Assembly (NCBI RefSeq): GCF_029338335.1
Contig: NZ_CP119796.1
From: Halomontanus rarus
GTDB lineage: Archaea > Halobacteriota > Halobacteria > Halobacteriales > Natrialbaceae
DNA length: 64,000 bases
Direction: 5' to 3' (one strand)
Positions 53,769-62,714 of the stretch are shown here, one piece after another (within the stretch, counting starts at the first letter, position 1; each line of letters opens with the position of its first letter). Under the pieces are notes generated by a model. It saw nothing but the letters and a program-made list of their open reading frames with translations. It was not told where the DNA came from and did no database searches. The position numbers and the translations under genes were made by a program.

Positions 53769-53813
53769 ATATCGTGGTTAAAAACCACACTAACTGGTGT
53801 CGATATTTAAATA
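53769..53813 (+). promoter_or_regulatory. Nested inverted repeats joined to TATA-like box
   Basis: Hairpin gtggttaaaaaccac (53774-53788) sits inside outer arms atatcg (53769) and cgatat (53801), followed by TATA-like atatttaaata (53803-53813), 28 bases before ATG 53836. The sequence may be both pilC terminator and operator for the next gene. Confidence 0.45.
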
Positions 53814-53835
53814 CGAACGGGGAACTAGGGCCGCC

Positions 53836-54780
53836 ATGGACTTCGAGGCCCCGGTCGACGCGTGGTACGTCTACGTCGCGACCGCGATCGTCAGTGTCGC
53901 ACTCGCGGGACTCGCGCTGGGGGTTTCCACGGGCCCGCCACCGGACGCCCCAGAAGCTGCGAACGCGATCGAGGGAGCGACCGGAAGCGAGTACGCCGCC
54001 AGCGCGTCCTACGAACACGACGCGGACGTGGTGACGATCGATCGCACGACGATTACGATGGAAAACGAGCATGGAACCGCCCACTCGAGGTTCGCCTACG
54101 GACTGGCCGTTCCCGTCAACGGCCACGAGCGACTCGAGAACCTCGTCTACGGCGCGTCGTTCGACGACGAGTACGAGGCCGAACTCGCGGATCCGGACAC
54201 CCACGCGTTCGAGGCGTTCACGGAGGACGTCGAAGACGCGTTCGACGACAACACCGGCGAACCGCTCTCCGCGGACGGCCACCTCCGCGCCCGACGACTC
54301 GTCGTCGACGCCGAGATCGACGAACTCGAGCCGTTGACGGAAGACGCCGAACTCGCCGTCACGGAGACGGCGAGCCTGCCCGGAGAGGATGCGGTGCGGG
54401 AGAACGTTCGGGAGGTGGAACTGCGATACGACGGTGTCGAGGGAAGAACGGTCCACGTCTCCGTCGAGGGCGAGTACGCCGGCCGAGGGACCTTCGACGA
54501 GGACGACAGCGAGACGTTTACGGACGGTTCGGGAGAGATCGCGATCGAGATCAGCTCCGGACTCATCAACCAACCGGCCGCCGAACCCGTCGAGTTCGGC
54601 GTCGAGTTCGAGGAAGATGGGGAGTTGACCGAGGAGACGTGGGACTCAGACGATCTCGAGATCGACGACGTGCGGACCTGGAACAACGAGATCGAACGCG
54701 AGGTCACGTTCGACGACGACCACCCGATACTCGGGCGCAACGACGGAGGGAACTACTATGTCACGCTCGTCATCGTATAG
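53836..54780 (+). CDS. Membrane-anchored pilus-locus protein (DUF7283-like)
   Basis: 314 residues. One N-terminal helix (DAWYVYVATAIVSVALAGLALG, about 8-29) then an acidic beta-rich ectodomain. A region around 100-130 (NLVYGASFDDEYEAELADP) recurs in related loci. No Cys. Start fixed by the TATA spacing. The last 23 bases overlap the next gene. Confidence 0.75.
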   Translation: MDFEAPVDAWYVYVATAIVSVALAGLALGVSTGPPPDAPEAANAIEGATGSEYAASASYEHDADVVTIDRTTITMENEHGTAHSRFAYGLAVPVNGHERLENLVYGASFDDEYEAELADPDTHAFEAFTEDVEDAFDDNTGEPLSADGHLRARRLVVDAEIDELEPLTEDAELAVTETASLPGEDAVRENVREVELRYDGVEGRTVHVSVEGEYAGRGTFDEDDSETFTDGSGEIAIEISSGLINQPAAEPVEFGVEFEEDGELTEETWDSDDLEIDDVRTWNNEIEREVTFDDDHPILGRNDGGNYYVTLVIV

Positions 54781-55252
54781 GGCACAGACCGAGCCGATCG
54801 CGGCGATCGTCGCGATTGCGATGCTCGTCGTCGGCATCGGCATCTACGCCGTCTCCGTCCAGACCGTACTTCCGGGAACCAGCGATCGTACGACGGCCGA
54901 CCGGACGATCGATCGCGTCTGGGACGAGATTCACCACGACGGCGTATTTCACGCCCACGACAACGCCGACGACCTCGACGACCTCGTGACGGCGGAGTCG
55001 CTCCCGACGGGTGCGACGGTCGCCGTCCGCGTGACTGCGATCGACGAAGGCGAGGAGCGAACCGTCACCGACGCCGCGTTTCCGTCCGGCTATCCCGACG
55101 AGACGACGACGGCCGACGTCCTCGAACTCGAGCGGGATGTCGACGACGAGGGCATTCCCGACGACGCGTCCGTCGCCACGAGATCGATCCCCGTCGCCGT
55201 CGTGAGCGAAGCCGAGATCCGCTCCGGTACGCTTCGGGTGGCGGTATGGTGA
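54758..55252 (+). CDS. Pilin-like protein (RxQTEP type, DUF7285-like)
   Basis: 164 residues. YRAQTEPIAAIVAIAMLVVGIGIYAV (about 7-32) follows the pattern of haloarchaeal pseudopilins, a charged start, a turn with Glu-Pro and one long hydrophobic helix. The ectodomain is beta-rich and ends RIPVAVVSEAEIRSGTLRVAVW-like. It overlaps both neighbours and belongs to the same transcript. Confidence 0.75.
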   Translation: MSRSSSYRAQTEPIAAIVAIAMLVVGIGIYAVSVQTVLPGTSDRTTADRTIDRVWDEIHHDGVFHAHDNADDLDDLVTAESLPTGATVAVRVTAIDEGEERTVTDAAFPSGYPDETTTADVLELERDVDDEGIPDDASVATRSIPVAVVSEAEIRSGTLRVAVW

Positions 55253-56358
55253 CTCCCGACCACCGTCGGGCACGGCCACGGCCACGGTCACGGGGACTCC
55301 CGAATCGGCAGCGGGGAATATCGACGGTGATGGACGTCGCACTGGCGCTGTTGCTCATCAGCGCGAGCGTGTTACTGGTCGGGATCTACCTCCACGGCGA
55401 CGACGACTCGATCGACGGCGAGCGCGGCGAGCAGGCGCTCGAAACCCTGCAGGGATCGACGGTGACGATCACCTACGACGTGAGCGCGGAGAACGACTCC
55501 GGCCACGCGGCCACCGACAGCGACCACTACGACCTGCCGGATCGCATGGAGCCCGACGACGTCGGAGAACTCTACGAGATCACGACGTACGGCTCGGCGA
55601 CGGCTCTCCTCGGAGAGGCGGCGCTGACGAACCTGCAGGCCGACGGTACGGAGTTGTTCGCGTACGGCGACGACGTCGAGCGGTCGGTCGAGGCGGCGAT
55701 TCGAGGTCGGCTCGTCGGAAGCGAGGGCGGAGTCTACGCCGTCGCGACCTGGGAGCCCTACGAGGGTGCCTCGATCAACGGAACGGCGACCGCCGGCGAC
55801 CGCCCGCCGCGAACGGGCGACGTCTCGAGTTCGACGACGTCGGTTTCGGGGACGGTTCCGCCAGCCGACGCCGAGCGGTTGGCCGACCGGTTCGAATTCG
55901 GCGAGGAGCGAGCGACGAGCCGAAGCGGCATCCACGACGGCTTCGACGCCGTCGGCCAGGAACTCGCGGCGAGCGTGATCGAGGCGTACTTTCCGCCCAG
56001 ACAGACCCAGTACACCCTCGAGTCGACGCTCACGGAGAACGCGGTCACGGTGTACAACTATCGGCGGCTGGCCGAGGTCGTCGGCGTCGACCTCGAGGAC
56101 GAGATAACAGGACCGACGCCGGACGCGTTCGAAGCGAACGACGTTCTCCGAGGGGAACCGCGAAGCGAGGAGGGACTCGGGACGCTGATCGCCGCCGACC
56201 TGCGCGAGAGTGCGGCCGGCGAGGAGATTCGGACGACGTACGACGGGTTCGGTGGCGGTCGGTTGACGGAGGACGAACGAGCGGAACTCGAGGCGACGTT
56301 CGAAGAGGTCGTCTCGACCGGAACGATCGATATTACGGTACAGACGTGGGATTCATGA
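55246..56358 (+). CDS. Pilus-locus protein with N-terminal helix (DUF7284-like)
   Basis: 370 residues. A basic start (RRARPRPRSRG, coded by a cacggc hexamer tract at 55271-55293) is followed by RGISTVMDVALALLLISASVLLVG (a pilin-like RGxS cut site region and hydrophobic helix) and a helical ectodomain with few aromatic residues. The stop overlaps the ATG of the next gene. Confidence 0.75.
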   Translation: MVTPDHRRARPRPRSRGLPNRQRGISTVMDVALALLLISASVLLVGIYLHGDDDSIDGERGEQALETLQGSTVTITYDVSAENDSGHAATDSDHYDLPDRMEPDDVGELYEITTYGSATALLGEAALTNLQADGTELFAYGDDVERSVEAAIRGRLVGSEGGVYAVATWEPYEGASINGTATAGDRPPRTGDVSSSTTSVSGTVPPADAERLADRFEFGEERATSRSGIHDGFDAVGQELAASVIEAYFPPRQTQYTLESTLTENAVTVYNYRRLAEVVGVDLEDEITGPTPDAFEANDVLRGEPRSEEGLGTLIAADLRESAAGEEIRTTYDGFGGGRLTEDERAELEATFEEVVSTGTIDITVQTWDS

Positions 56359-59300
56359 CAGGACCGACCAGCCGCCGATCGAATCGACGCGTATCGATTG
56401 CAGGAGACGACCGGGGACGGATCCCGTTCGCGATGATCGCAGTGTTACTGCTCGTCGCGAGTGTCGGGATCGTCGCGACGCTCGAGCAGCGGTCCGAGCC
56501 GACGGTCGATCGGGACGTGGATATCGTGATGGATCGGACGACGACCGCGGCACAGAGTGAGCTTCGGACCGCCGTACTGGATGCGACCCACCGGGCAGGT
56601 GCCGCACCGATCAATACCACGAACGGAAGCGACGTCGGCCGTATCTCCGAAGCAGACGACCAGTCCGAGGCGTTCAAAAACTACGTCAAGCTGCTCGTCT
56701 ATCTGGAGGCCGTCGATCGGCTTCCCGCGGCCGGCCAATCCGTCGGGTCGGACGCCGAATCGACGGTCTCCATCCCGCCGGTCACCAGCGATACCGAGAC
56801 GATCACCGGCGTCGATACTGACACCGGTGCAATCACCCCGAACGAAGCAATCGATCGCGTCGATCTCGAGGTCGGCTACGTCGATGACGACATCGAACAG
56901 GGGACGGTGAGCGCGACGGTTCACGGTGTCGACTTCGATGCCGTGGTCGACGACGAACCCGTCCCGACGGAGACGCGGTCGGTCAGCGTCAGTGCCGGCT
57001 CGCCGGTGTTCGAACTGAACGAACGGATGAGAGAATACGAGACACAGCTCAACAAAGGGTTCTTCGACGGCGATGGGACGCCGGACCCGACGGACGTCGA
57101 CGGGCTGGGTCAGGAGATGGCCGTTCGACTGTATCCCACGGCGTACATGAAAGCGGGCTGGGATCGGTTCGGAAACCGAACCACGGAACCCGACGACCAC
57201 GCCTTCGAGGAGGTCATCGACACGGACCACACGGAGGTGTTCGCCAACCACGCCGTCTTCGCGGTGCAAGAGGACGTGTTCGGAACCCGTGATCCCTACG
57301 CAGACCGGACGATGCGGCCGCAGTACCTCTGTACGAGCCTCGACCTCGCGACGACGATCGGTAACGTCGAACTCACCGGCGACCTGAACAATATTACCCC
57401 CGGTGAAAACATCACGTTCTCTGAAAGCCTCGAGGAGCAGGCGGATCAATTTAACGACAGTGATTCCGACAACGTCACGGTTCCAGTCGACGGCGAGGTC
57501 GACGTCGAAGAACAACTCTGTGGAGACGATGGTCACATCAACGACTGGGTCTTCGGCGACGAGGCGACGGGAGAGCTCCCGGAAGTGCCGCCGCTCTCCG
57601 AACTGTTGCAGGACGGGATCGAAAGCATGGACGTGGCCGACCACGAGATCGAAGTCCCGATCGACGTGCTCGCCAGAGCGACGTACCTCGAGTACCACAC
57701 CGAGGGGTTCGAAGACTACGCGAATCCCGACGCGATCGACGGGTACGAGGGATACGACGACCCGAAAAACTACCTCGACGATCTGGCGGCCGAGCGGCGA
57801 GGAATGATCGAAGCGGAGGGCGGAGCGATAGACCGGAGTTTCGTCGGTGGCGCCCCCGGCGGAAACGACGACTACGACCGGAGTCCAGCGGATATCATCG
57901 ACACCCTCTACACGCTCGACGTCAGCACCGAACAACGTTCCTCGGCGGATAGCCTGGGGTCCCCTGCAACAGCCGGTGAGGGGTACGAACGCGACTATCG
58001 AAACGACTCGGAGACCGTTCTCGACGCCACGGTCCACGCGATCGACCACACGCCGATTCCCGACGGCGACGGCTACGAGCGGCCGATCCACGAGATCTCC
58101 GCCGAGGTAACTGTCGATATGCGGATAACACACGGCTGGGAGGCCAGAAACAAGACCGAAACCAGCCCGAACTACACGACCACGACGCTGCGGCAAGTCA
58201 GTGATGTACGCGTGGAGACCACGGTTACCGGCGCATACGGCTTCGACGGCGGCGGCGAATACTACACCAGCGACGACGACTTTCGAGTTTCGCCCGACTC
58301 GATCGAGACCGACTACGGGCCACACACCAACACGACCTTCGAACGGGGATTCGAGCAGGCGCTCGTCGAAGTGACGAGCGCGGAGCGCTATCACACCGCC
58401 GAACGCGATATCGCGGCCGAACTCGAGTCGACGCTGAGCGGGAGCAGTCCCTCGACCCTCGAGCGTTCGGCTGCAGCCGGCGTCGTCGACACCTCGAGTG
58501 CGACCCTCGCGTCGGACGATCTCCTGAGCGCGGGCGACCGACGGGCGCTGACCGAGACGCTAAACGAAGAACTCGAGTCGGTCCACGGGGAGTTTACAGC
58601 CGAGTGGCGGGCCGATCCGCTCACGGTCGAGGTCGGTGAACTGACCGATGGAGAGACGCCGCCGGCGAAGGCGATCGAACACATTCGGACCACGTACGAG
58701 GACGAGTACGTCGGCCGCGGGCCCTACGAGACCCCCGAAGACAAGGCGCGAGCGCAGATGCGAAAGGCGTACTTCGACCGCATCTACTACTGGCTCGCGC
58801 TCTCCGACGACGAGTACGACGGCCAGATGGACGACGTCGATCGGCAAATCGACGATATTGGCGGCGATGCCGGGTTCAACGAACTCGACGACGCGCTCGG
58901 CTTCGTTCAGGGCTTCGCGAACGCGGACGTCGATCCCGATCCGGTCGACCTCGAGGGATCGGCGGTTCTCGACGACGCCCAGTACGAGGTGTCGGGCTCA
59001 CCGACGTATTTGACGACGACGTCGATCAATCGCTCCCAGTCACCGGCGATCAGACCGATCAATTCGACCATCGCCGACGTCGACTCCGACGTCCACCACG
59101 ATCCGATGGCGATTCAGACGCACAATCGCGTGCCGTGGCCAGGACTGCCGGTCGTCTTCGTCGCCCCGAACAACTGGTACGCGACGGTCAACTTCTGGAC
59201 CGTCGATATTCGGGGCGAGTACGCCCGGCTCGAGGTCAGTTCGACGATAGGAGATCCGGCGGACAGCAGTCGGTTGACGTACGTTGCAGAGCACAGTCCG

Positions 59301-59540
59301 GTGGAAGTCGAACTCTCCGATGGAAGTACGGTGCAGGTTGGCGCGAACGAGGCGGTCGACTTCAAGACCCAGACGGAGGTCGTCGTGATCATGCCCGGGG
59401 CGATCGTCAAGCGCGGTGGGCCGGTGGCTTCAGTTTCTGATGGTGACTTTGTAGACCTTGGTACCACTTATTGCTCCGAAACTTGGGAAGAGGTCGGTCC
59501 TGAAGCAAATTCAGACGCTGCTATCGACTGTAACCCATAA
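56355..59540 (+). CDS. Very large pilus-locus surface protein (DUF7286-like)
   Basis: 1061 residues from ATG 56355, chosen for the ATGA overlap (GTG 56346 is the alternative). RGRIPFAMIAVLLLVASVGIVATL (about 17-40) is the anchor. The ectodomain of about 1000 residues has helical segments and many Asn-X-Thr/Ser sites for N-glycosylation. Cys occur mainly in one small cluster near 330-390 and in the last 25 residues (YCSETW ... DC). The last 40 codons are AT-richer than the rest. It is the final gene of the operon. Confidence 0.75.
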   Translation: MTGPTSRRSNRRVSIAGDDRGRIPFAMIAVLLLVASVGIVATLEQRSEPTVDRDVDIVMDRTTTAAQSELRTAVLDATHRAGAAPINTTNGSDVGRISEADDQSEAFKNYVKLLVYLEAVDRLPAAGQSVGSDAESTVSIPPVTSDTETITGVDTDTGAITPNEAIDRVDLEVGYVDDDIEQGTVSATVHGVDFDAVVDDEPVPTETRSVSVSAGSPVFELNERMREYETQLNKGFFDGDGTPDPTDVDGLGQEMAVRLYPTAYMKAGWDRFGNRTTEPDDHAFEEVIDTDHTEVFANHAVFAVQEDVFGTRDPYADRTMRPQYLCTSLDLATTIGNVELTGDLNNITPGENITFSESLEEQADQFNDSDSDNVTVPVDGEVDVEEQLCGDDGHINDWVFGDEATGELPEVPPLSELLQDGIESMDVADHEIEVPIDVLARATYLEYHTEGFEDYANPDAIDGYEGYDDPKNYLDDLAAERRGMIEAEGGAIDRSFVGGAPGGNDDYDRSPADIIDTLYTLDVSTEQRSSADSLGSPATAGEGYERDYRNDSETVLDATVHAIDHTPIPDGDGYERPIHEISAEVTVDMRITHGWEARNKTETSPNYTTTTLRQVSDVRVETTVTGAYGFDGGGEYYTSDDDFRVSPDSIETDYGPHTNTTFERGFEQALVEVTSAERYHTAERDIAAELESTLSGSSPSTLERSAAAGVVDTSSATLASDDLLSAGDRRALTETLNEELESVHGEFTAEWRADPLTVEVGELTDGETPPAKAIEHIRTTYEDEYVGRGPYETPEDKARAQMRKAYFDRIYYWLALSDDEYDGQMDDVDRQIDDIGGDAGFNELDDALGFVQGFANADVDPDPVDLEGSAVLDDAQYEVSGSPTYLTTTSINRSQSPAIRPINSTIADVDSDVHHDPMAIQTHNRVPWPGLPVVFVAPNNWYATVNFWTVDIRGEYARLEVSSTIGDPADSSRLTYVAEHSPVEVELSDGSTVQVGANEAVDFKTQTEVVVIMPGAIVKRGGPVASVSDGDFVDLGTTYCSETWEEVGPEANSDAAIDCNP

Positions 59541-59628
59541 TCCGTAATCATAAACACCCAGTCATTTCTAATATATAATAATATTAATATTATTTAGATA
59601 ATATAAATTATATTAATTAATATCTGAA
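59541..59628. other. Extremely AT-rich intergenic segment
   Basis: Almost only A and T from 59573 to 59628, with many tat/ata steps, between the 3' ends of two convergent genes. Nothing else in the window is comparable. No gene; may act as terminator for both sides. Confidence 0.7.
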
Positions 59629-60873
59629 TTAAATGTATGCAATTATGCCATGATTGTCTTCTGGAATTAGAATCATTCCGTTTAGCACTAACGGAACATG
59701 GTAGTTTGTCCGTTCAGGTGCTTGTTTTTCCCAATTCTGTTCGCCAGTTATTGGGTCCAATGATCTCAATTTGTGGGGTTCCAGCACACCTGCAGAACTT
59801 ATGCTATAACTATTTGTTTCAGTGAATATTACTGGAGTGTCTGCGCTTGTTTCTGGGTCCCATTCGGTTGGGATCATACCTGTCTCTATGTCATACGCCA
59901 TTGATCCTCTTTGAAAATATGCTGTATTATTGTGAATGGATGGTCTAGTCCATGACGACTTATCAAGATTCACAACATCGACTATCTCTCCATTATTCCC
60001 CTCAATTGTGATTAGTGTTTCACTATCTAGTGTAAATGCCTTACCATCAATAATTGGGAATGTTCTAGTAACCCGATCGTCAGCCCTCTGCTGTGCATGG
60101 GTGACCTCGTGTTTCCAGAAGTGCTCCCCCGAGTCACGGTCATATGCCGTCATCACGAACTCGTCTTCGTCAGGGTCCGGGCGTGAACGAACGTAGATAC
60201 GCTCCTCGTCGATCGCGAGCGATTGGACCGTCGCGGGTGTTCCGATCTCGAGTGATTCGTCGCCGTTTTCGTCCAATGCGATGACTCGATTGTCGATGCC
60301 GGCATAAACAGTGTCGTCGTAGATCCGAAGACTTTCCACAGACTCGTCATGGCCGGTTGTCCAGAGAACCTCGCCATCGTCGTGAGTGAGCGCTTCGACG
60401 CCATCGCCTCCAACGAAGACTGCTGTATCGGAAACCGCTGGTGCGACCCTCGGTCCGTCCGAGTCGTGTTCCCATCGTATTTCACCATCGGCGGTGAGAT
60501 CGACTGCAGAGTACGTTCCACGGTCGTGACCGACGAAGGCGGTATCGTCGTAGACGACCGGCGGCTCGACATTTCCCTCGAGTTCGGCAGTCCAGAGAAT
60601 CTCGGGTTCGCCGTCGAGGCCGTCGTGGGGGACCGAAAGTCGATTCGCGGCGTCGTAGCGGGCCATCGGCCACGCGCCGTAATCGCTGTCGTCTTCGACG
60701 CTGCCCGGACTGTTGTCTCGAGTCGACGTGTCGCCGTTTCCGGTCGTTTCACCGTTGCCGCTCGAGTCGTCAGAACTATCACTACTGTTACAACCCGAAA
60801 GAGCGGTCATTCCCGTGGCTGCCCCGGCACACGTCGCGAGCCACCGGCGACGCGTTCGTCTCTGTTCGACCAT
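59629..60873 (-). CDS. Lipoprotein with PQQ-type beta-propeller
   Basis: 414 residues from ATG 60873. A twin-Arg-like start (RRTRRRWLATCAG) and lipobox ALSGC (Cys about 28) suggest Tat export and lipid anchoring. A Ser/Asp/Gly linker is followed by six or more propeller blades with GDGVEALTHDDGEVLWTTG-type repeats. Such proteins bind PQQ or simply serve as surface scaffolds. The first two thirds are GC-rich; the C-terminal third (about 59629-60110) is AT-rich, so the gene is a composition mosaic. Confidence 0.85.
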   Translation of the reverse strand: MVEQRRTRRRWLATCAGAATGMTALSGCNSSDSSDDSSGNGETTGNGDTSTRDNSPGSVEDDSDYGAWPMARYDAANRLSVPHDGLDGEPEILWTAELEGNVEPPVVYDDTAFVGHDRGTYSAVDLTADGEIRWEHDSDGPRVAPAVSDTAVFVGGDGVEALTHDDGEVLWTTGHDESVESLRIYDDTVYAGIDNRVIALDENGDESLEIGTPATVQSLAIDEERIYVRSRPDPDEDEFVMTAYDRDSGEHFWKHEVTHAQQRADDRVTRTFPIIDGKAFTLDSETLITIEGNNGEIVDVVNLDKSSWTRPSIHNNTAYFQRGSMAYDIETGMIPTEWDPETSADTPVIFTETNSYSISSAGVLEPHKLRSLDPITGEQNWEKQAPERTNYHVPLVLNGMILIPEDNHGIIAYI

Positions 60874-61197
60874 AGTATTACGTACATAGATAGATTGTTG
60901 TAATGAATACTTCGGATTGCTAATTACCAACCGATGGATGAACGGATGAAACGGCGGTCCGAGAACGACCTATGGCGAGAGTGTCGGAGTGTTTGTTGAG
61001 CAGATTGAACACGAGAAGCAGCCGTCCCGGCGCAGCCTTCTCGGCGCATGGATATTGGACTGAACACTCACACGTCGACGACCGATCGTCGAAAGAAACC
61101 TGCGTTGTACAGAGGAAACGTAGCTTGTATTAGGGCGGGGTGAGATGATGGAGGCCGTGAACACACGAACGACACAAACTCCTCGAGGAGGGAAACG
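60874..61197. other. Intergenic gap before cbiG with small ORF
   Basis: A reading frame of 18 codons from ATG 61145 ends in a TGA that overlaps the cbiG ATG (ATGA), as coupled operon genes do. The rest is unremarkable; ggactgaac at 61053-61061 repeats a string found at the end of cbiF. Confidence 0.45.
61187..61191 (+). promoter_or_regulatory. Shine-Dalgarno sequence of cbiG
   Basis: GGAGG ends six bases before ATG 61198. Most starts in this window lack one; its presence suggests that cbiG is translated from inside a longer transcript. Confidence 0.6.
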
Positions 61198-62163
61198 ATG
61201 AGTTCCGGAACGGGCGACGACAGCGGGCACTGCTCGACGGCGGACAGCGACGGCGAAGTCGCCGAAGAGATCGCGATCATCTCCTTCGAGCGAAAGATGG
61301 ACACCGCCGAGGAGATCGTCGACGGGATCGGCGACCGCTACGAATCGATCGACGTTCTCGAGTACCACTCCGAGGTCTTCGCCGAGCACTGGGGCGAGTA
61401 CGACTGTTTCGTCGGCCTCATGGCGTCGGGAATCGCGATGCGAAAGACCGCGCCGCTGCTCGAGGACAAGTGGGACGATCCGGCGATCGTCGTCGTCGAC
61501 GAGGAGCTGACGTGGGCGATTCCGATCACGGGCGGCCACCACGGCGCGAACCAGGTCGCCGACGATTTGGCGTCGATGGGTGCGGTGCCGGCCATGACGA
61601 CCGCTTCGGAGGTCGCGGACAAACAGGGCGTCGAGAAGCAGGCGAAGGCGCTGGACGCCCACGTGGTCAACGGCGAGTCGACGGTGGCGACGAACCTCGC
61701 CGTCCTCGACGACGACCTCGGCCCGATCGAACGCCTCGACGGGCCGAAGGCGGTGCTCGTGGGCGACGACGTGACCGTCCTGAAGCGAAACGCCGACGAC
61801 GGCGTCGTGCTGGGCACCGGAAGCGTCTCGGGTGCGAAGAGTGACCAGTTCCTCGCGGCCTGGGAACGGGCGCTCGAGGAGGCGGGGAAGGAGTGGGACG
61901 ACGTCGAGTTCGTCGCGACCGGCTCGCGAAAAGCGGAGGAAGAAGGGATGCTCGAGGCCGCAGCGTCGAAGGGGCTCGGCGTGATCTCGCTGTCCAAGGA
62001 GGATCTCGAGCGCTACGAAGGGCCGACGCCCTCGCGCTCGCGGGAGCTGATCGGCTGGCCCGGCGTCGCCGAGGCGAGCGCGATTGCGGCCGGGCGCGGC
62101 CACGAACTGGTACTCGAGAAGCGCAGTTACGACGACGCCGTGACGGTTGCGGTCGGACGGTAG
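61198..62163 (+). CDS. cbiG: Cobalt-precorrin-5A hydrolase CbiG
   Basis: 321 residues. After about 20 acidic residues: EIAIISFERKMDTAEEIVDGI, then FVGLMASGIAMRKTAPLLEDKWDDP and ITGGHHGANQVADDLASMG, the middle motif of CbiG. The C terminus has VATGSRKAEEEGMLEAA and GPTPSRSRELIGWPGVAEASAIAAG. It opens the lactone ring of cobalt-precorrin-5A and releases acetaldehyde. It belongs with cbiT-cbiL-cbiF, from which it is cut off by the pilus block. Confidence 0.93.
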   Translation: MSSGTGDDSGHCSTADSDGEVAEEIAIISFERKMDTAEEIVDGIGDRYESIDVLEYHSEVFAEHWGEYDCFVGLMASGIAMRKTAPLLEDKWDDPAIVVVDEELTWAIPITGGHHGANQVADDLASMGAVPAMTTASEVADKQGVEKQAKALDAHVVNGESTVATNLAVLDDDLGPIERLDGPKAVLVGDDVTVLKRNADDGVVLGTGSVSGAKSDQFLAAWERALEEAGKEWDDVEFVATGSRKAEEEGMLEAAASKGLGVISLSKEDLERYEGPTPSRSRELIGWPGVAEASAIAAGRGHELVLEKRSYDDAVTVAVGR

Positions 62164-62227
62164 CCGCGCGTTTCGTTCGTTCCGTCTCCGGATTGTCCCG
62201 AGTCGGGCGACTCGACGACGGCCGGTT

Positions 62228-62623
62228 TCACTCCGATCGGGATGCGCGGTAGCCGGCGACGGATTCGGTGAGGAAGTAGCCGAGTATCGTGACGGCGACG
62301 AGCCCGAATCCGACCTGCTCGAGTTTCAGGGTGCCGACGGTTCGGTCGCCGCCGTAGAAGATCACTGCACCCGCGCCGAGGAGTACCGCGAGCATCGCGA
62401 CGTAGCGCCACCGCGCCTCGACCGGAACGAGACCGTCCTCGCCCCGGACGGCGAGATAGAGGTGTGCGCCGCCCAGAACGAGTCCGTAGAACAGCAAAAA
62501 GACCGGGACCGGCGCTGGACCGCCGTCCGTTCCCACGTCGTAGTATTCGACGCCGAGAAGGACAGCAATCGCCAAGACGACGGCGCAGGTGTGGACGATC
62601 GTGTCTCGCGAAACCATAGTCAT
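62228..62623 (-). CDS. Four-helix membrane protein, unknown function
   Basis: 131 residues. Hydrophobic segments at about 9-27, 41-60, 71-90 and 102-122 with short loops. Start at 62623 (or two codons later). It is convergent with cbiG. No family recognised, and nothing ties it to cobalamin synthesis. Confidence 0.65.
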   Translation of the reverse strand: MTMVSRDTIVHTCAVVLAIAVLLGVEYYDVGTDGGPAPVPVFLLFYGLVLGGAHLYLAVRGEDGLVPVEARWRYVAMLAVLLGAGAVIFYGGDRTVGTLKLEQVGFGLVAVTILGYFLTESVAGYRASRSE

Positions 62624-62714
62624 CTATCACGAACTCGCGGAATATACCTTGTGATATTTGTAATATAGCCGATCACCGGACGATGCTTTCTCGTCGCGGA
62701 GCCCGTCTGCCTGT

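Noticed and set aside
56445..58394. 649-codon minus-strand frame opposite the large pilus protein
   Set aside because: Frame stays open through codon bias only; translation is Arg/Val-rich without domains.
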